Shown: positions 44,744 through 55,574 of the stretch, one piece after another
Position numbering within the stretch: the stretch's first letter is position 1
How the letters are laid out: the number at the start of each line of letters is the position of its first letter
Assembly (NCBI RefSeq): GCF_025152745.1
Contig: NZ_CP104040.1
Coordinates: forward strand, 434,001-498,000
Direction of reading: 5' to 3'
DNA length: 64,000 nucleotides
DNA from: Rhizobium sp. WSM4643
Lineage (GTDB): Bacteria > Pseudomonadota > Alphaproteobacteria > Rhizobiales > Rhizobiaceae
Notes under the pieces: model-generated
Seen by the model: the letters and a program-made list of their open reading frames with translations, nothing else
The model's database searches: none
What the model was told of the DNA's origin: nothing
Made by a program: the position numbers and the translations under genes

Positions 44744-46652
44744 CGTGCGGCAGTACCAGGAAATTGAGGAGACCGCCCCCCCGTAGGTCGGCGCTTCTCT
44801 TTTCCAAAATGTCACCAATCAAGGTCGTCAGAAATTCTGCCGTCAGATGGGTCCAGTCTGTCATAAACGGAACACCCCCGCCGCTGGTGAGGCATTTCTC
44901 CTTGTCGTAGTCGCAGTGAAGCTTGATGATATCGACGTAGTTGAATGCAAGATCAGAAGGGAAAAATGGCAGTTGCGCTATGGTCTGGTTAGCTGGCGGA
45001 TAGGTCGCCAATCGCAGGCACGTAGAGGCATCAGATTTTGTCTGAAGCATTAGCCCCAGGCACGAGTGCAAGTCGTCTAGCTGGAAATAATCTCCGAAGA
45101 CGTAAATTCGCGCGTCATCCGAGTGGCTTTTCATCCAGGAAAGAAGCTCAAACCTAAACGGGTTGACAGTGTACTCGAAAGGCCGATGACTCGTGAGGAA
45201 AATCGCTTTCGTTCGGCTGAGCAATGACTTGTCGTTGATATATTTTTCAAAGGGAATGCAGTATTTGTCGTAAATGCTGGCGCGAGAGGGGGCCTTAACA
45301 ATATCGTTCTTGATCTCCACCATGCAGTTTAAGTAGCTTATTGCCACGACTTGATATCGGTCGGCATCGATGTAATTTTTCAGCGCGACTGACCAGTTTC
45401 TGGCGTAAGAGTCCCCAATTATGAAGATAACGGGCTTCCCGGCTTGAATGTTGTTGTTCAAGCCTAGAAAAGTGCTTTCGAGTCGTGCTTCGTTCATCTG
45501 CGCGAAAGATGGATAGACTTGATCCAACCTGTGAGGAAAACCGGCCATAGAGACTGCTGACACAACAGCAGCCGTGATGGCTACAACTGATGAGCTTAGG
45601 TAGATCCAGAGAGCGCGGCTTCTCCTGGTGCGGCGAAGGGGCTTTTCGATAACGACAAAGCTGACGACCGCGACCAAGACCGTCGCTGCGATGGCAAGAA
45701 CCTTATCGCTATTGTTGAAATTCAAGCTTGTCAGCCGCGCGAAGGCGAAGACCGGGTAATGCCACAAATATAAAGAGTAGGATACCAATCCGGTGAGCGC
45801 CGCAGGTCGAGAAGCCAACAGGCGCCCGACCGCGTCCTGCTGACTGGTGAATGCGAGCACCAGACAGGTCCCAATGACAGGGATCACAGTTACCAGGCCA
45901 GGATGAGCCGTGTCCTTTCTAAACAAGATGAGCGAACCAAGAACGAGGACAAGCCCGGCCGCCGCGAGCAACGGCCGAGGGCGAGTTCGTCCACGCCTCA
46001 CCTCGTGATAGGCGAGAAGTGTTCCGGCCAGCAGTTCCCACGCCCGGGTGAGTGGCGAGTAGAAGGCTTGTTGCTGATCATACCGTACCGTTACGACACA
46101 CAATACAAAGCTAAGGGATGCCACCAGCAACACGCATGGCAAAAACCTTGACTTCAGGTATCGGCGCACGATCAACAATAAGAGCGGAAACCCGATATAA
46201 AATTGCTCTTCGACGCTCAACGACCAGGTGTGAAGAAAAGGCTTGAGAAGGGTGTTGGGCTCCCCGTACTGGGCCGCAGTAAAATAGAAATAGATATTCG
46301 ATCCAAATAGGAGCGACGAACCTATGGAATTCGCGAAATCAAGAAGTTCCGATGGTAATAAAAGGTAGTATGCGAAGGGAATTGTCGCGAAAACGACCGC
46401 AAACAACGCAGGTAGAATTCTCCGCGCGCGCCGAGCATAGAATTTAAGGAAATCAATACGCCCCGTTGCTTCGATTTCTTTCAGCAGAATTTGGGAGATC
46501 AGAAAGCCACTGATCACAAAAAACACATCGACGCCGATGTATCCGCCCTGCAGCAACGTGTGGCCGGCAACCGTGAACTCGGCGTGATACAGAATAACCG
46601 CGATCACCGATATGGCTCTTAAGCCATCGATCTCTGGTCTGTAAACCTTCAA
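44670..46652 (-). CDS. acyltransferase 3 / SGNH-type O-acetyltransferase (OafA-like)
   Basis: 660 residues from a TTG at 46652 (AGGG six bases upstream; no earlier ATG). The N-terminal acyltransferase-3 domain has about ten membrane helices (YRPEIDGLRAISVIAVILYHAEF, GVDVFFVISGFLI, FLHTWSLSVEEQFYI, YSLYLWHYPVF). The C-terminal periplasmic SGNH domain begins at about residue 400 (VIFIIGDSYARNWS) and ends with the DxxH motif in MTDWTHLT. Such enzymes O-acetylate LPS or other surface glycans. The last ~40 residues lie in the overlap with the fragment on the other strand and may be a new tail. The gene looks more AT-rich than its neighbours. Confidence 0.88.
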   Translation of the reverse strand: MKVYRPEIDGLRAISVIAVILYHAEFTVAGHTLLQGGYIGVDVFFVISGFLISQILLKEIEATGRIDFLKFYARRARRILPALFAVVFATIPFAYYLLLPSELLDFANSIGSSLLFGSNIYFYFTAAQYGEPNTLLKPFLHTWSLSVEEQFYIGFPLLLLIVRRYLKSRFLPCVLLVASLSFVLCVVTVRYDQQQAFYSPLTRAWELLAGTLLAYHEVRRGRTRPRPLLAAAGLVLVLGSLILFRKDTAHPGLVTVIPVIGTCLVLAFTSQQDAVGRLLASRPAALTGLVSYSLYLWHYPVFAFARLTSLNFNNSDKVLAIAATVLVAVVSFVVIEKPLRRTRRSRALWIYLSSSVVAITAAVVSAVSMAGFPHRLDQVYPSFAQMNEARLESTFLGLNNNIQAGKPVIFIIGDSYARNWSVALKNYIDADRYQVVAISYLNCMVEIKNDIVKAPSRASIYDKYCIPFEKYINDKSLLSRTKAIFLTSHRPFEYTVNPFRFELLSWMKSHSDDARIYVFGDYFQLDDLHSCLGLMLQTKSDASTCLRLATYPPANQTIAQLPFFPSDLAFNYVDIIKLHCDYDKEKCLTSGGGVPFMTDWTHLTAEFLTTLIGDILEKRSADLRGGGLLNFLVLPHVRQSERTASSQPNAGRTSSTSPSD

Positions 46653-47142
46653 AGCTAGCCCTGCCTTCGATATCTGTGCGTAACGTTGTCGCGCCCAACA
46701 TTGGCGCTTTTGGGCTGCCTAACACAGAGATCTTGGAGGGAGAACAGTATAGCCTGATAAAAGATTTGCGGGCGCGGCCGATTTCAATCTTTATTTTCGG
46801 TGCTGTTGTAAATCAGCATTCCGGAACCTCATTGGTTTGCATGTGTTTTCCAATCGCTGACCACTTTTGTCTATCGGCCGTTCCAGAAGCGAGAGACGTC
46901 AGGCCGACGCCAATAGCGCCTACCATCGCTGCCCACCACCGCGCGCCCGAAATCAGCAAAAATCGAAATGGCGCGTGTAATGCGTAGATGCTCGCCCGAG
47001 CTGCGATGTCGGATTCGCTGACAGCCCGCGCCCGTCGATCCAAGTGATCAGGGGCAGCGAAAAGGAAGCAGGCATTGGAGGGGACGGGAGGGTAGGCAAA
47101 AGCAAGCCCGTTTGCCGTAAAATCAATCGCTTAGTGAAATAT
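46653..47142. other. intergenic region, no gene recognised
   Basis: 490 bases lie between the acyltransferase and tRNA-Gln. Open frames on both strands have no ribosome-binding site or family motif. One minus-strand frame (46813-47043) has a hydrophobic stretch but nothing more. The region marks the right edge of the polysaccharide island next to the tRNA 3' end. Confidence 0.5.
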
Positions 47143-47216
47143 TGGCTGGGGAACCTGGATTCGAACCAAGATTAACGGAGTCAGAGTCCGTCGTTCTACC
47201 ATTGAACTATTCCCCA
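47143..47216 (-). tRNA. tRNA-Gln (CTG anticodon)
   Basis: The reverse complement folds as a 74-nt tRNA with encoded CCA. It has acceptor TGGGGAA/TTCCCCA, D-arm GTTC...GAAC, anticodon stem ACGGA/TCCGT with loop CTCTGAC (anticodon CTG), and T-arm CTTGG-TTCGAAT-CCAGG. It reads CAG glutamine codons. Its 3' end faces the polysaccharide island, as at many integration sites, though I found no second copy of the 3' end in the window. Confidence 0.95.
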
Positions 47217-47458
47217 GCATAAGCGAACCGGCGGGCGGTCGGCTGGTGTGCGGCGCTTATAACCAAAAGCCGGGGAATTGCAAATAGCTGTTTTGAAAAA
47301 AATCGGTGCTGCCGGGGAAAGGTGAAACCGCTGCAAATCCCCTGTCCAAAAAAGAATTTGGCGATTTCGGCGGGCGCTGATATTCTTGCCACAACGCAAA
47401 AATCGAATGAGCGCCTGCTGCATATCTCAAGACTTGCGCGGCGTGATGGAAAAATAAC

Positions 47459-49039
47459 GTGGAAGACCCCGAAGGCGGCGTAAAGCCGCAATTTGACGGG
47501 GCGTCGGCGGCAGGGCGCAAGGACGGCAAGAAGTCCAGGCGCCGCAAGGGCAAACGTGGCGGGCAATCCCGCAACGCGGCTCATCCCGCTTCGCATGAGC
47601 CCTCCGGCGGTGCCGGACAGCCTGCGCGCCCGATGGAAGATGCAGCCGGCAATCCGGCTCGCAAGCGCAAGCGTCGCCGTCGTGGCGGCCATGGTGCTGC
47701 GCAGGACGGTTCACCTCAACCTCATGTGTTGGAACAGGCCGGAGCGGCAGATCATGCCGCCCGGTCCGATGGCGATTCGGCGCCGAGCCGTCGCAACCGC
47801 CGCAAGCATCGCGGCAAGCGCGGTCTGCAGGGCCGGCCGCTGACATCGGCAAAACCAGCAGGTGCCCCGCAGCAGGAAAGCCGCGCGGAAGAGACGGCGC
47901 GCGTCGCCGTCCCGCGCGAAACCCAGAACGGCGCGGCCGCCAGCCGCAAGGGCCGCCAGGACAGCCATATCAATCCCGGTTATCAGGGTGATCGCCAGGG
48001 CGGCGAGTATGTGTGGCCGGAGGAGCTCTACGCTGCTCTCGATCTCGGCACCAATAATTGCCGTCTCCTCATTGCCCAGCCGACCCGTCCTGGTCAGTTC
48101 CGTGTCGTCGACGCTTTTTCCCGCATCGTACGCCTCGGCGAAGGCCTTGCGGCCAGCGGCCGTCTGTCCGACGAGGCGATGGAGCGGGCGATCGAGGCAT
48201 TGAGGATCTGCGCCTCCAAGCTCAGGAACCGAGAGATCCGCCGCATGCGGCTGATCGCCACCGAAGCCTGCCGCCAGGCCGTCAATGGCGAGGACTTCCT
48301 CAACCGGGTCGTTGCCGAAACCGGCCTCGAGCTCGAAATCATCGATCGGGAGACCGAGGCGCGGCTTGCCGTCTCCGGCTGCTCGTCGCTGGTCGGTCGC
48401 GAGACGCGCTCCGTCGTGCTCTTCGATATCGGCGGTGGCTCGTCGGAGATTGCCGTCATCCGCATCGGCGACAATCGCTTCAGCCGTCTTGCCAATCACA
48501 TCACCCACTGGACCTCGCTGCCGGTCGGCGTCGTGACGCTGTCGGAGCGCCATGGTGGGCACGACGTCACGCCGGAGGCTTTCGAAGGCATGGTGCGCGA
48601 AGTCGAAGGCATGCTTGGACGCTTCGATTGCCCGGAGATCGAGGTCGCCCAGACCGGCGACTTCCACCTGATCGGCACATCGGGCACGGTGACGACGCTT
48701 GCCGGCGTGCATCTCGACCTGCCGCGTTATGACCGGCGCAAGGTCGATGGCATCTGGCTGTCCGATGACGAGGTCTCCGCCATGCAGGCAAAGCTGCTCT
48801 CCTGGGATTTCGCAAGCCGCGCCGCCAATCCCTGCATCGGGCCGGACCGGGCCGATCTGGTGCTGGCTGGCTGCGCCATTCTCGAGGCGATCCGCCGCCG
48901 GTGGCCGAGCCCGCGCATGCGGGTTGCCGATCGCGGCTTGAGGGAAGGCCTGCTCACCGACATGATGGCCGATGACGGCGTGTGGCGGCGCAATCGCAAC
49001 CGCCGCGGCCAGCGCGTGAGATCGCAAGATAAGGAATAG
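47459..49039 (+). CDS. Ppx/GppA family phosphatase with long basic N-terminal extension
   Basis: 526 residues from a GTG at 47459. The first ~185 residues are low-complexity and rich in Arg, Lys and Gly ([34 protein letters not shown]), probably disordered and nucleic-acid binding. From residue 191 the Ppx/GppA domain begins ([17 protein letters not shown]), with [25 protein letters not shown] and [14 protein letters not shown]. These enzymes hydrolyse polyphosphate or pppGpp. rlmE follows 2 bases later, so the two are co-transcribed. The basic tail next to an rRNA methylase suggests RNA or polyphosphate association. Confidence 0.88.
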   Translation: MEDPEGGVKPQFDGASAAGRKDGKKSRRRKGKRGGQSRNAAHPASHEPSGGAGQPARPMEDAAGNPARKRKRRRRGGHGAAQDGSPQPHVLEQAGAADHAARSDGDSAPSRRNRRKHRGKRGLQGRPLTSAKPAGAPQQESRAEETARVAVPRETQNGAAASRKGRQDSHINPGYQGDRQGGEYVWPEELYAALDLGTNNCRLLIAQPTRPGQFRVVDAFSRIVRLGEGLAASGRLSDEAMERAIEALRICASKLRNREIRRMRLIATEACRQAVNGEDFLNRVVAETGLELEIIDRETEARLAVSGCSSLVGRETRSVVLFDIGGGSSEIAVIRIGDNRFSRLANHITHWTSLPVGVVTLSERHGGHDVTPEAFEGMVREVEGMLGRFDCPEIEVAQTGDFHLIGTSGTVTTLAGVHLDLPRYDRRKVDGIWLSDDEVSAMQAKLLSWDFASRAANPCIGPDRADLVLAGCAILEAIRRRWPSPRMRVADRGLREGLLTDMMADDGVWRRNRNRRGQRVRSQDKE

Positions 49040-49041
49040 CC

Positions 49042-49761
49042 ATGACCAAGGCACCGATCGCGGGAAACCGCACCGGCCGCAAGCTCGGCCAGCGCGTCAA
49101 GAACAAGAAGATGAAGGCCTCCTCCCGCCAATGGCTGCAGCGCCACATCAACGATCCCTATGTGCAGCGCGCCCAGCTTGAAGGCTATCGCGCCCGTGCC
49201 GCCTTCAAGCTGCTGGAGATCGACGAGAAACATCACATCCTGCGCGGCGCCAAGCGCATCATCGACCTCGGCGCTGCCCCCGGCAGCTGGTCGCAGATCG
49301 CTGCCAAGGTCACCGGCTCGACGGATGAGGACATCCGTGTGGCCGCAATCGATTTCCTTGAAATGACCCAGCTTCCGGGCGTCAAGATCCTGCAGCTCGA
49401 TTTCCTCGATCCGACCGCGCCGGAAAAGCTGCTGGAGGCGGTCGGCGGCACGCCCGACCTTGTCATATCAGACATGGCAGCACCCACCACCGGCCACCAC
49501 CGCACCGACCATCTGCGCACCATGCATCTCTGCGAAGTGGCAGCGCATTTCGCCGTCGAAGTGCTGGGGGAAGGCGGGCACTTCCTTACCAAGACCTTCC
49601 AGGGCGGAACCGAGCGTGAACTGCTCGCCATGCTGAAGCAGAATTTCCGCCAGGTCGTTCATGTCAAGCCGAACTCGTCGCGCGCCGAATCGGTCGAGAT
49701 GTTCCTGCTGGCCAAAGGGTTCAAGGGGCGCAAGGCCGAAGGCCAAGCAGAAGAAGCTTGA
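49042..49761 (+). CDS. rlmE: 23S rRNA (uridine2552-2'-O)-methyltransferase
   Basis: 239 residues. The SAM site is [15 protein letters not shown]. The catalytic K-D-K-E tetrad is visible as K56 (RAAFKL), D144 (ISDMAAP), K184 (LTKTFQGG) and E216 (SRAESVEM). RlmE/RrmJ methylates U2552 in the A-loop of 23S rRNA during late 50S assembly. The basic N-terminus of about 30 residues is longer than in E. coli RrmJ, as usual in alphaproteobacteria. Coupled to the Ppx/GppA gene. Confidence 0.94.
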   Translation: MTKAPIAGNRTGRKLGQRVKNKKMKASSRQWLQRHINDPYVQRAQLEGYRARAAFKLLEIDEKHHILRGAKRIIDLGAAPGSWSQIAAKVTGSTDEDIRVAAIDFLEMTQLPGVKILQLDFLDPTAPEKLLEAVGGTPDLVISDMAAPTTGHHRTDHLRTMHLCEVAAHFAVEVLGEGGHFLTKTFQGGTERELLAMLKQNFRQVVHVKPNSSRAESVEMFLLAKGFKGRKAEGQAEEA

Positions 49762-49796
49762 TCTTTAAGCCGGTCCTGACGGATGATGGCGATCGG

Positions 49797-49897
49797 CTGC
49801 ATAATTTCTTAAATCGGGATCGATTTAAGGATAAGGTAGGCAGCAATGGAAAGCATTGCCGCGTCCTTTGCGTGTCCGAAAGGACGCGCGGCGCTGT
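49797..49897. repeat. dispersed palindromic intergenic repeat, copy A
   Basis: Starts CTGCATAAT and contains the inverted repeat TTAAATC-GGGATC-GATTTAA, then GCGTCCTTTGCG and a hairpin GCGTGTCC-GAAA-GGACGCGC, ending GCGCTGT. The same order occurs at 54573 and, shortened, at 55173. It resembles the rhizobial intergenic mosaic (RIME-like) elements of about 100 bp; that name is an inference. It lies between rlmE and the VOC gene. Confidence 0.75.
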
Positions 49898-49919
49898 GAG
49901 GATTTGAACCGCTGATCCC

Positions 49920-50303
49920 ATGCTTCTTTACGTCACGCTCGGAACCAACGACCTTTATCGCGCAGGGCATTTTTATGATGCCGTGCTGTCTCCCCTCGGC
50001 TATCGCCGCCAGCGCTCTTCCGAAGAGGAAATCGGCTATTCCGCCGAGGGCGATACGCGCTGCCGCTTTTGGGTGGTGACGCCGTTCAATCACCGCCGGG
50101 CGACCTCGGGCAATGGCGCCATGGTCGCGCTGGCGGCCGAAACGCGGGCGGATGTCGATGCCTTCCATACCGCGGCGATTGCGGCAGGCGCCGTGGATGA
50201 GGGCGAGCCCGGCCTGCGCTCCTATCATGCCCATTTCTATGCCGCCTATATCCGTGATCTCGACGGCAACAAGCTCTCTGCTGTCTGCGAAAACCCGGAG
50301 TAG
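49920..50303 (+). CDS. VOC (glyoxalase/bleomycin-resistance fold) family protein
   Basis: 127 residues forming a single vicinal-oxygen-chelate unit: LLYVTLGTNDLYRAGHFYDAVLSPLGY at the start, CRFWVVTPFN in the middle, and YAAYIRDLDGNKLSAVC at the end with the typical DPDGN-like turn. The family covers glyoxalases, dioxygenases and resistance proteins; no substrate can be named. Single gene, preceded by repeat copy A and convergent with the MFS exporter. Confidence 0.85.
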   Translation: MLLYVTLGTNDLYRAGHFYDAVLSPLGYRRQRSSEEEIGYSAEGDTRCRFWVVTPFNHRRATSGNGAMVALAAETRADVDAFHTAAIAAGAVDEGEPGLRSYHAHFYAAYIRDLDGNKLSAVCENPE

Positions 50304-50310
50304 CGGCTGC

Positions 50311-51735
50311 CTATTTAACCGCCTGCTGTTCGGCTTCGACAGTTGCTGCCGTCATCGCCTTGGAGCGGTGGCCGGAAACAAGTGCGCCGGCATTGCGGTC
50401 CATTCTGACGAAGGGAATGGTCGCAATGACGGTCAGTCCGGCGATGATGTAGAAGGCAAGGTGGAAATCGGCCACATCAAGCGCCTCGCCGCTGATATAG
50501 ATCGAGCTCTCCAGGATGGCGGCGGCGACCGCAACGCCGAGCGCCAGGCTGACCTGCTGCATCACCGAGCTCATCGATGTCGCTTGGCTGGCTTCGGCAT
50601 CATCGATATCGGCGAAGGCAAGCGCATTCACCCCGGTAAACATGAAGGAGCGGGAGAAGCCGCCGAGCAGCAGCACGACGATGATGACGAGGTGCGGCGT
50701 CGACGGCGTGAACAGGCCGGTGACGACAGTCACCAAGGTCGTTGCCATGGCGGCGCCGAGAAGCGTCGTGCGGAAGCCGGCAGCGGCGAAGACGCGCTTT
50801 GCCATGAACTTGGTGGTGATCGCCCCGATCGCTCCGGCAAAGGTGATGAGGCCGGATTGGAACGGCGTCAGCCCGAAGCCGAGCTGCAGCATCAGCGGCG
50901 TCAGGAAGGGCATGGCCCCGACGCAAATGCGAAACAGCGTGCCGCCCAAGGTGGAGGCGCGGAACGTCGGGTTCTTGAACAGGTTGAGGTTGAGGATCGG
51001 CGCCGGATGCCGCTTGGCATGGCGCACGTAGAGGAAGCCGCAGATGAGGCCGATTACGGTGGCGGTGACGCCAATGATCGGGGGCAGGGCCGGCAGACTG
51101 ACCACTGACAGACCGAAGACGACGCCCGCAGCCGATAGCGAGGTCAGCACGAAGCCGGCGAAATCGAGCCGCGGCGGCGCAGTTGCTTCCACCTCCGGCA
51201 GAAAGATCGTCGCAAGCCAGATGCCGATGATGCCGACCGGTACGTTGATCAGGAAGATCCAGTGCCAGCTGAAATAGGTGGTGATGAAGCCGCCGAGCGG
51301 CGGGCCGGTGAGCGGGCCGACAAGCGCGGGGATGGTCAGCAGCGCCATGGCTGAGACCAGATCGCTGCGCTTAGTCGTGCGCACCAGCACGAGCCGGCCG
51401 ACCGGCGTCATCATCGCGCCGCCCATGCCCTGCAGGAAGCGGGCAAAGACGAATTCCACGAGGTTGGACGAGACGGCACAAAAAATCGAGCCGATGACGA
51501 AGACGGAGATGGCAAGGCGGAAGATCTTCTTGGCGCCGAACCTGTCGGCTATCCAGCCGCTGACCGGGATGAACACCGCCAGCGCCACCATGTAGGAGGT
51601 CAGCGCCAGCTTCAGCGTGATCGGCCCGACATGCAAATCCGCGGCAATCGCCGGCAGCGCCGTCGCAATGACGGTCGAATCCATCTGTTCCATGAAAAGG
51701 GCGACGGCAAGGATCAGCGGGACGATGCGATTCAT
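50311..51735 (-). CDS. MFS drug efflux transporter (DHA2/EmrB-QacA type)
   Basis: 474 residues from ATG 51735; longer frames would add a soluble unconserved tail. About 14 membrane helices. Helix 1 carries LFMEQMDSTVIATALPAIA, the DHA2 motif with Asp (LD..V type), followed by GWIADRFGAKKIFRLAI (motif A) and RFLQGMGGAMMTPVGRLVL. It exports lipophilic cations or drugs by proton antiport. No membrane-fusion partner (EmrA) or adjacent regulator is present. Convergent with the VOC gene, 7 bases apart. Confidence 0.88.
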   Translation of the reverse strand: MNRIVPLILAVALFMEQMDSTVIATALPAIAADLHVGPITLKLALTSYMVALAVFIPVSGWIADRFGAKKIFRLAISVFVIGSIFCAVSSNLVEFVFARFLQGMGGAMMTPVGRLVLVRTTKRSDLVSAMALLTIPALVGPLTGPPLGGFITTYFSWHWIFLINVPVGIIGIWLATIFLPEVEATAPPRLDFAGFVLTSLSAAGVVFGLSVVSLPALPPIIGVTATVIGLICGFLYVRHAKRHPAPILNLNLFKNPTFRASTLGGTLFRICVGAMPFLTPLMLQLGFGLTPFQSGLITFAGAIGAITTKFMAKRVFAAAGFRTTLLGAAMATTLVTVVTGLFTPSTPHLVIIVVLLLGGFSRSFMFTGVNALAFADIDDAEASQATSMSSVMQQVSLALGVAVAAAILESSIYISGEALDVADFHLAFYIIAGLTVIATIPFVRMDRNAGALVSGHRSKAMTAATVEAEQQAVK

Positions 51736-51983
51736 AGGCGGGAGCCTTGATGGGGCAGCGGATTGGAGCTGGAAAGGCCCGTGCTGTTTAGTCCCAACTG
51801 CGGGTTCTGCCAATCCCCAAATCCAGGTCGACGGCACCTTTGCTTCACGTCTGCGTGAGACGGCTTGCGCATCAACGTCGCCTGTCAAGATTGACATATG
51901 TTTACACTTGCGGGGCAAGAAATCCGGCCGGAAATGTCATCGGGCCGTGCTGCGAACACCGCGCGTCATGGGAGAATGGATAT

Positions 51984-52202
51984 ATGGCAATTTCGACGCG
52001 AATGAAGCGGCGCACCGTCTTCGCCGCAGGCTTTGGCTTGCTGGCGGCGCCGCTGCCTTCAAGAATGCCCGCTATCGAGATGATCGCGACCGAAAAGATC
52101 GCCTTCCTTGGCTACCACATGCCGTTCCCGGCAGCCGGCTTCGTCGAGAGGCAGGATGGCGGTTATCGCTTCGTCCCGAAGACTTATCAGTTCGACATCT
52201 GA
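51984..52202 (+). CDS. small hypothetical protein with export-like N-terminus (72 aa)
   Basis: ATG 51984 is preceded by GGGAGAA at a good distance. The N-terminus KRRTVFAAGFGLLAAPLP resembles a short Tat- or Sec-like signal. The rest (IAFLGYHMPFPAAGF, then DGGYRFVPKTYQFDI) has no recognised domain. It lies alone between the MFS gene and guaB. A minus-strand frame overlaps it, so the call is tentative. Confidence 0.4.
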   Translation: MAISTRMKRRTVFAAGFGLLAAPLPSRMPAIEMIATEKIAFLGYHMPFPAAGFVERQDGGYRFVPKTYQFDI

Positions 52203-52328
52203 TCCGAAGCGGTTCAGGCTTTCACGGAAGTGCTGACCGCTATAACATATTGTATTTAAACCATTCCGGACCGAAAAATGCTTAGGGCTTTTCCCGGAAT
52301 GCTCCTCGCGCATGGCACCCATGACGAA

Positions 52329-52352
52329 CCCGGCAGACATGCCGGGCTTTTT
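52329..52352 (+). terminator. rho-independent terminator upstream of guaB
   Basis: CCCGGCA-GACA-TGCCGGG with a 7-bp perfect stem and 4-base loop is followed by CTTTTT. It ends whatever transcript precedes guaB, or acts in the guaB leader. Confidence 0.8.
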
Positions 52353-52469
52353 GCTATTTCCTTCCTGTCATAGACGTGTTACCAGCCCTCGCCAACTTCC
52401 AAGCAACCCAATGCAGACCGACGGGGCGGACGATTCGTTTCCGGACAGGGTCGCATTTTTATTAAATGA

Positions 52470-53966
<1,497 letters not shown>

Positions 53967-53968
53967 TC

Positions 53969-54523
53969 ATGAAAGCGGGCAGCGGGATTCCTCTCTGGAT
54001 CGTCGCGCTGCTCGCAGCCCTTTGCCTTGCCGTGCTCGCCTGGACGACCTTCGGCTTCGTCGTTCCCTTCAAGCATGAAACCGGCCAGGCGGTGCTCGAT
54101 ACCTATTTCGCCGGTTACGACGAGTCGGCCGTCTTCCACATGCAGAAGCTGCTCGATGAGAACGAGACAGCGACCAGGCTGCTACGCGCCATGTATTTCG
54201 GGCCGGAGCTGATCTTTCCGGCACTGCTGACGGCGCTGCTGTTCTTCGCCTTCCTCAAGCTCGGTCCTGTTGGTTCGTGGTTCGGCCAATCGCTGCATCC
54301 GGTCATTGGCAAAGCGGTTTACCTGCTGCCGTTCATCTACGGCATTGCCGACTACGGCGAGAATATCTCGAGCCTCATCGCCTTCGGCAACGGTGCGCCC
54401 TCTACTGTTGCAACGCAGCTACTGCCGTGGATGACACGGCTGAAATTCGCAAGCCTCGCCATCTGCTTCATCCTCATCGTCCGGCTTGCCATCGGTCGCT
54501 GGCTCTCGCCGCGCCAGGATTGA
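53969..54523 (+). CDS. hypothetical inner-membrane protein
   Basis: 184 residues with about four membrane helices: near 8-31 (PLWIVALLAALCLAVLAWTTFGF), 80-100 (LIFPALLTALLFFAFL), 112-130 and 155-175. Between helices is an acidic loop with the repeated Asp/Glu-Asn motif YGENISS. I do not recognise a family with a known function. It starts 2 bases after guaB, so it is co-transcribed, but a purine-related role is not shown. Confidence 0.75.
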   Translation: MKAGSGIPLWIVALLAALCLAVLAWTTFGFVVPFKHETGQAVLDTYFAGYDESAVFHMQKLLDENETATRLLRAMYFGPELIFPALLTALLFFAFLKLGPVGSWFGQSLHPVIGKAVYLLPFIYGIADYGENISSLIAFGNGAPSTVATQLLPWMTRLKFASLAICFILIVRLAIGRWLSPRQD

Positions 54524-54572
54524 GGCCGCTTTCAGCCTGAGCGGCGCTGGTGTCCGGTTCTCCTTTCGGCTA

Positions 54573-54674
54573 CTGCATAAGTCCTTAATTCGGAATCGAT
54601 TTAAGGAGAAAATTATGCAGCAACTCAAAAGTATTACAGCGTCCTTTGCGTGCCTGAAAGACGCGCGGCGCTGT
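54573..54674. repeat. dispersed palindromic intergenic repeat, copy B
   Basis: Same order of blocks as copy A: CTGCATAAG, TTAATTC-GGAATC-GATTTAA, AATTATGCAG, GCGTCCTTTGCG, and the GCGCGGCGCTGT end. The second hairpin is slightly shortened (GCGTGCCTGAAAGACGCGC). It lies in the gap between the membrane protein and MAPEG genes. Confidence 0.75.
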
Positions 54675-54715
54675 CATACGCGCAACAAATGCGGAAGCAG
54701 AAAGGAAGCGGCCAT

Positions 54716-55132
54716 ATGACCGGCTATCAAATCTTCTGGCCACTCCTTGCCCATGTGGCCCTGGTCTATGGTCTGTATGCGCTTCTTGGGCTTCGGCGCG
54801 CAAAAATGGTCCGCGCCGGCACCATCGCGAAATCGGATTATCGCGAAAACCGCCGCGAGCCGGCCGAAAGCCTTGCCGTCAAGAACTGTCTCGCCAACCA
54901 GTTCGAACTGCCGGTTCTCTTCTACGCCTGCTGCATTCTTCTCTATATCACCGAGGCCGACAATCTCGTTTCCGCCGGCCTCGCCTGGGCCTTCGTCGCC
55001 CTGCGCTACGCCCACGCCGCCATCCATGTCACCAGCAACGACCTGCGTTATCGCAGCCCGATCTTCGCCGCCGGTTACCTGGTGCTTGCCGCCATGTGGG
55101 TCTGGCTCGGCGCATGGATGGTAATGAGCTGA
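54716..55132 (+). CDS. MAPEG-family membrane protein
   Basis: 138 residues from ATG 54716 (AAAGGAAG upstream). Four membrane helices, with the MAPEG pattern REPAESLAVKNCLANQFELPVLFYACCILLY and LAWAFVALRYAHAAIHV. Eukaryotic members are glutathione-dependent transferases and peroxidases; bacterial ones are mostly uncharacterised. A monocistronic gene between repeat copies B and C. Confidence 0.85.
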   Translation: MTGYQIFWPLLAHVALVYGLYALLGLRRAKMVRAGTIAKSDYRENRREPAESLAVKNCLANQFELPVLFYACCILLYITEADNLVSAGLAWAFVALRYAHAAIHVTSNDLRYRSPIFAAGYLVLAAMWVWLGAWMVMS

Positions 55133-55172
55133 GGCGGCAGGCGCTACCGCCCCATCATTTGCCCGCCACCTG

Positions 55173-55239
55173 CTACATAATTCCTTAAATCGGGATCGAT
55201 CTAAGGATAAGATCTGCAGCAATTCAAAGTGCTGCAGCG
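55173..55239. repeat. dispersed palindromic intergenic repeat, copy C (shortened)
   Basis: Holds the first half of the element (CTACATAAT, TTAAATC-GGGATC-GATCTAA, CTGCAGCAATTCAAAGTG) but lacks the GCGTCCTTTGCG hairpin half found in copies A and B. It shows the modular nature of the repeat. It lies in the region upstream of the TetR gene. Confidence 0.7.
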
Positions 55240-55574
55240 CGACGACCGAACATGCCGGCATCGGCGGCAAGATGGCCGCCGCACGTTGGGCCATTCCCAA
55301 GATCGCAGACAACACACAGCAGCATGGGGCGCAAGCGGCGCTGCCGGTGAAATTCTGACTCGATATGCGTGCGGCGCCGAGCGTCTGTTTCAGTCGTGCA
55401 CAGGACGCCGTAGCACTTTGAATTGTACGATAGCGCACCGTTTTCACACGCTTTTCCCAGCCGTTAAAATGCGAGTGTTTCCATTTACCGCGGATGAAGG
55501 CCTGCATGTCATATCGGCTCGACGCGGTGGTTTGGCACATGCCTTTCGCCGTGAACAAAAAGAGTGGGAACGAC

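Noticed and set aside
46676..47043. Short frames on both strands before tRNA-Gln
   Set aside because: No ribosome-binding sites, no motifs and mutual overlap; treated as non-coding.
50113..51108. 331-codon plus-strand frame in the MFS gene
   Set aside because: Low-complexity charged translation opposite fourteen clear membrane helices; not a gene.
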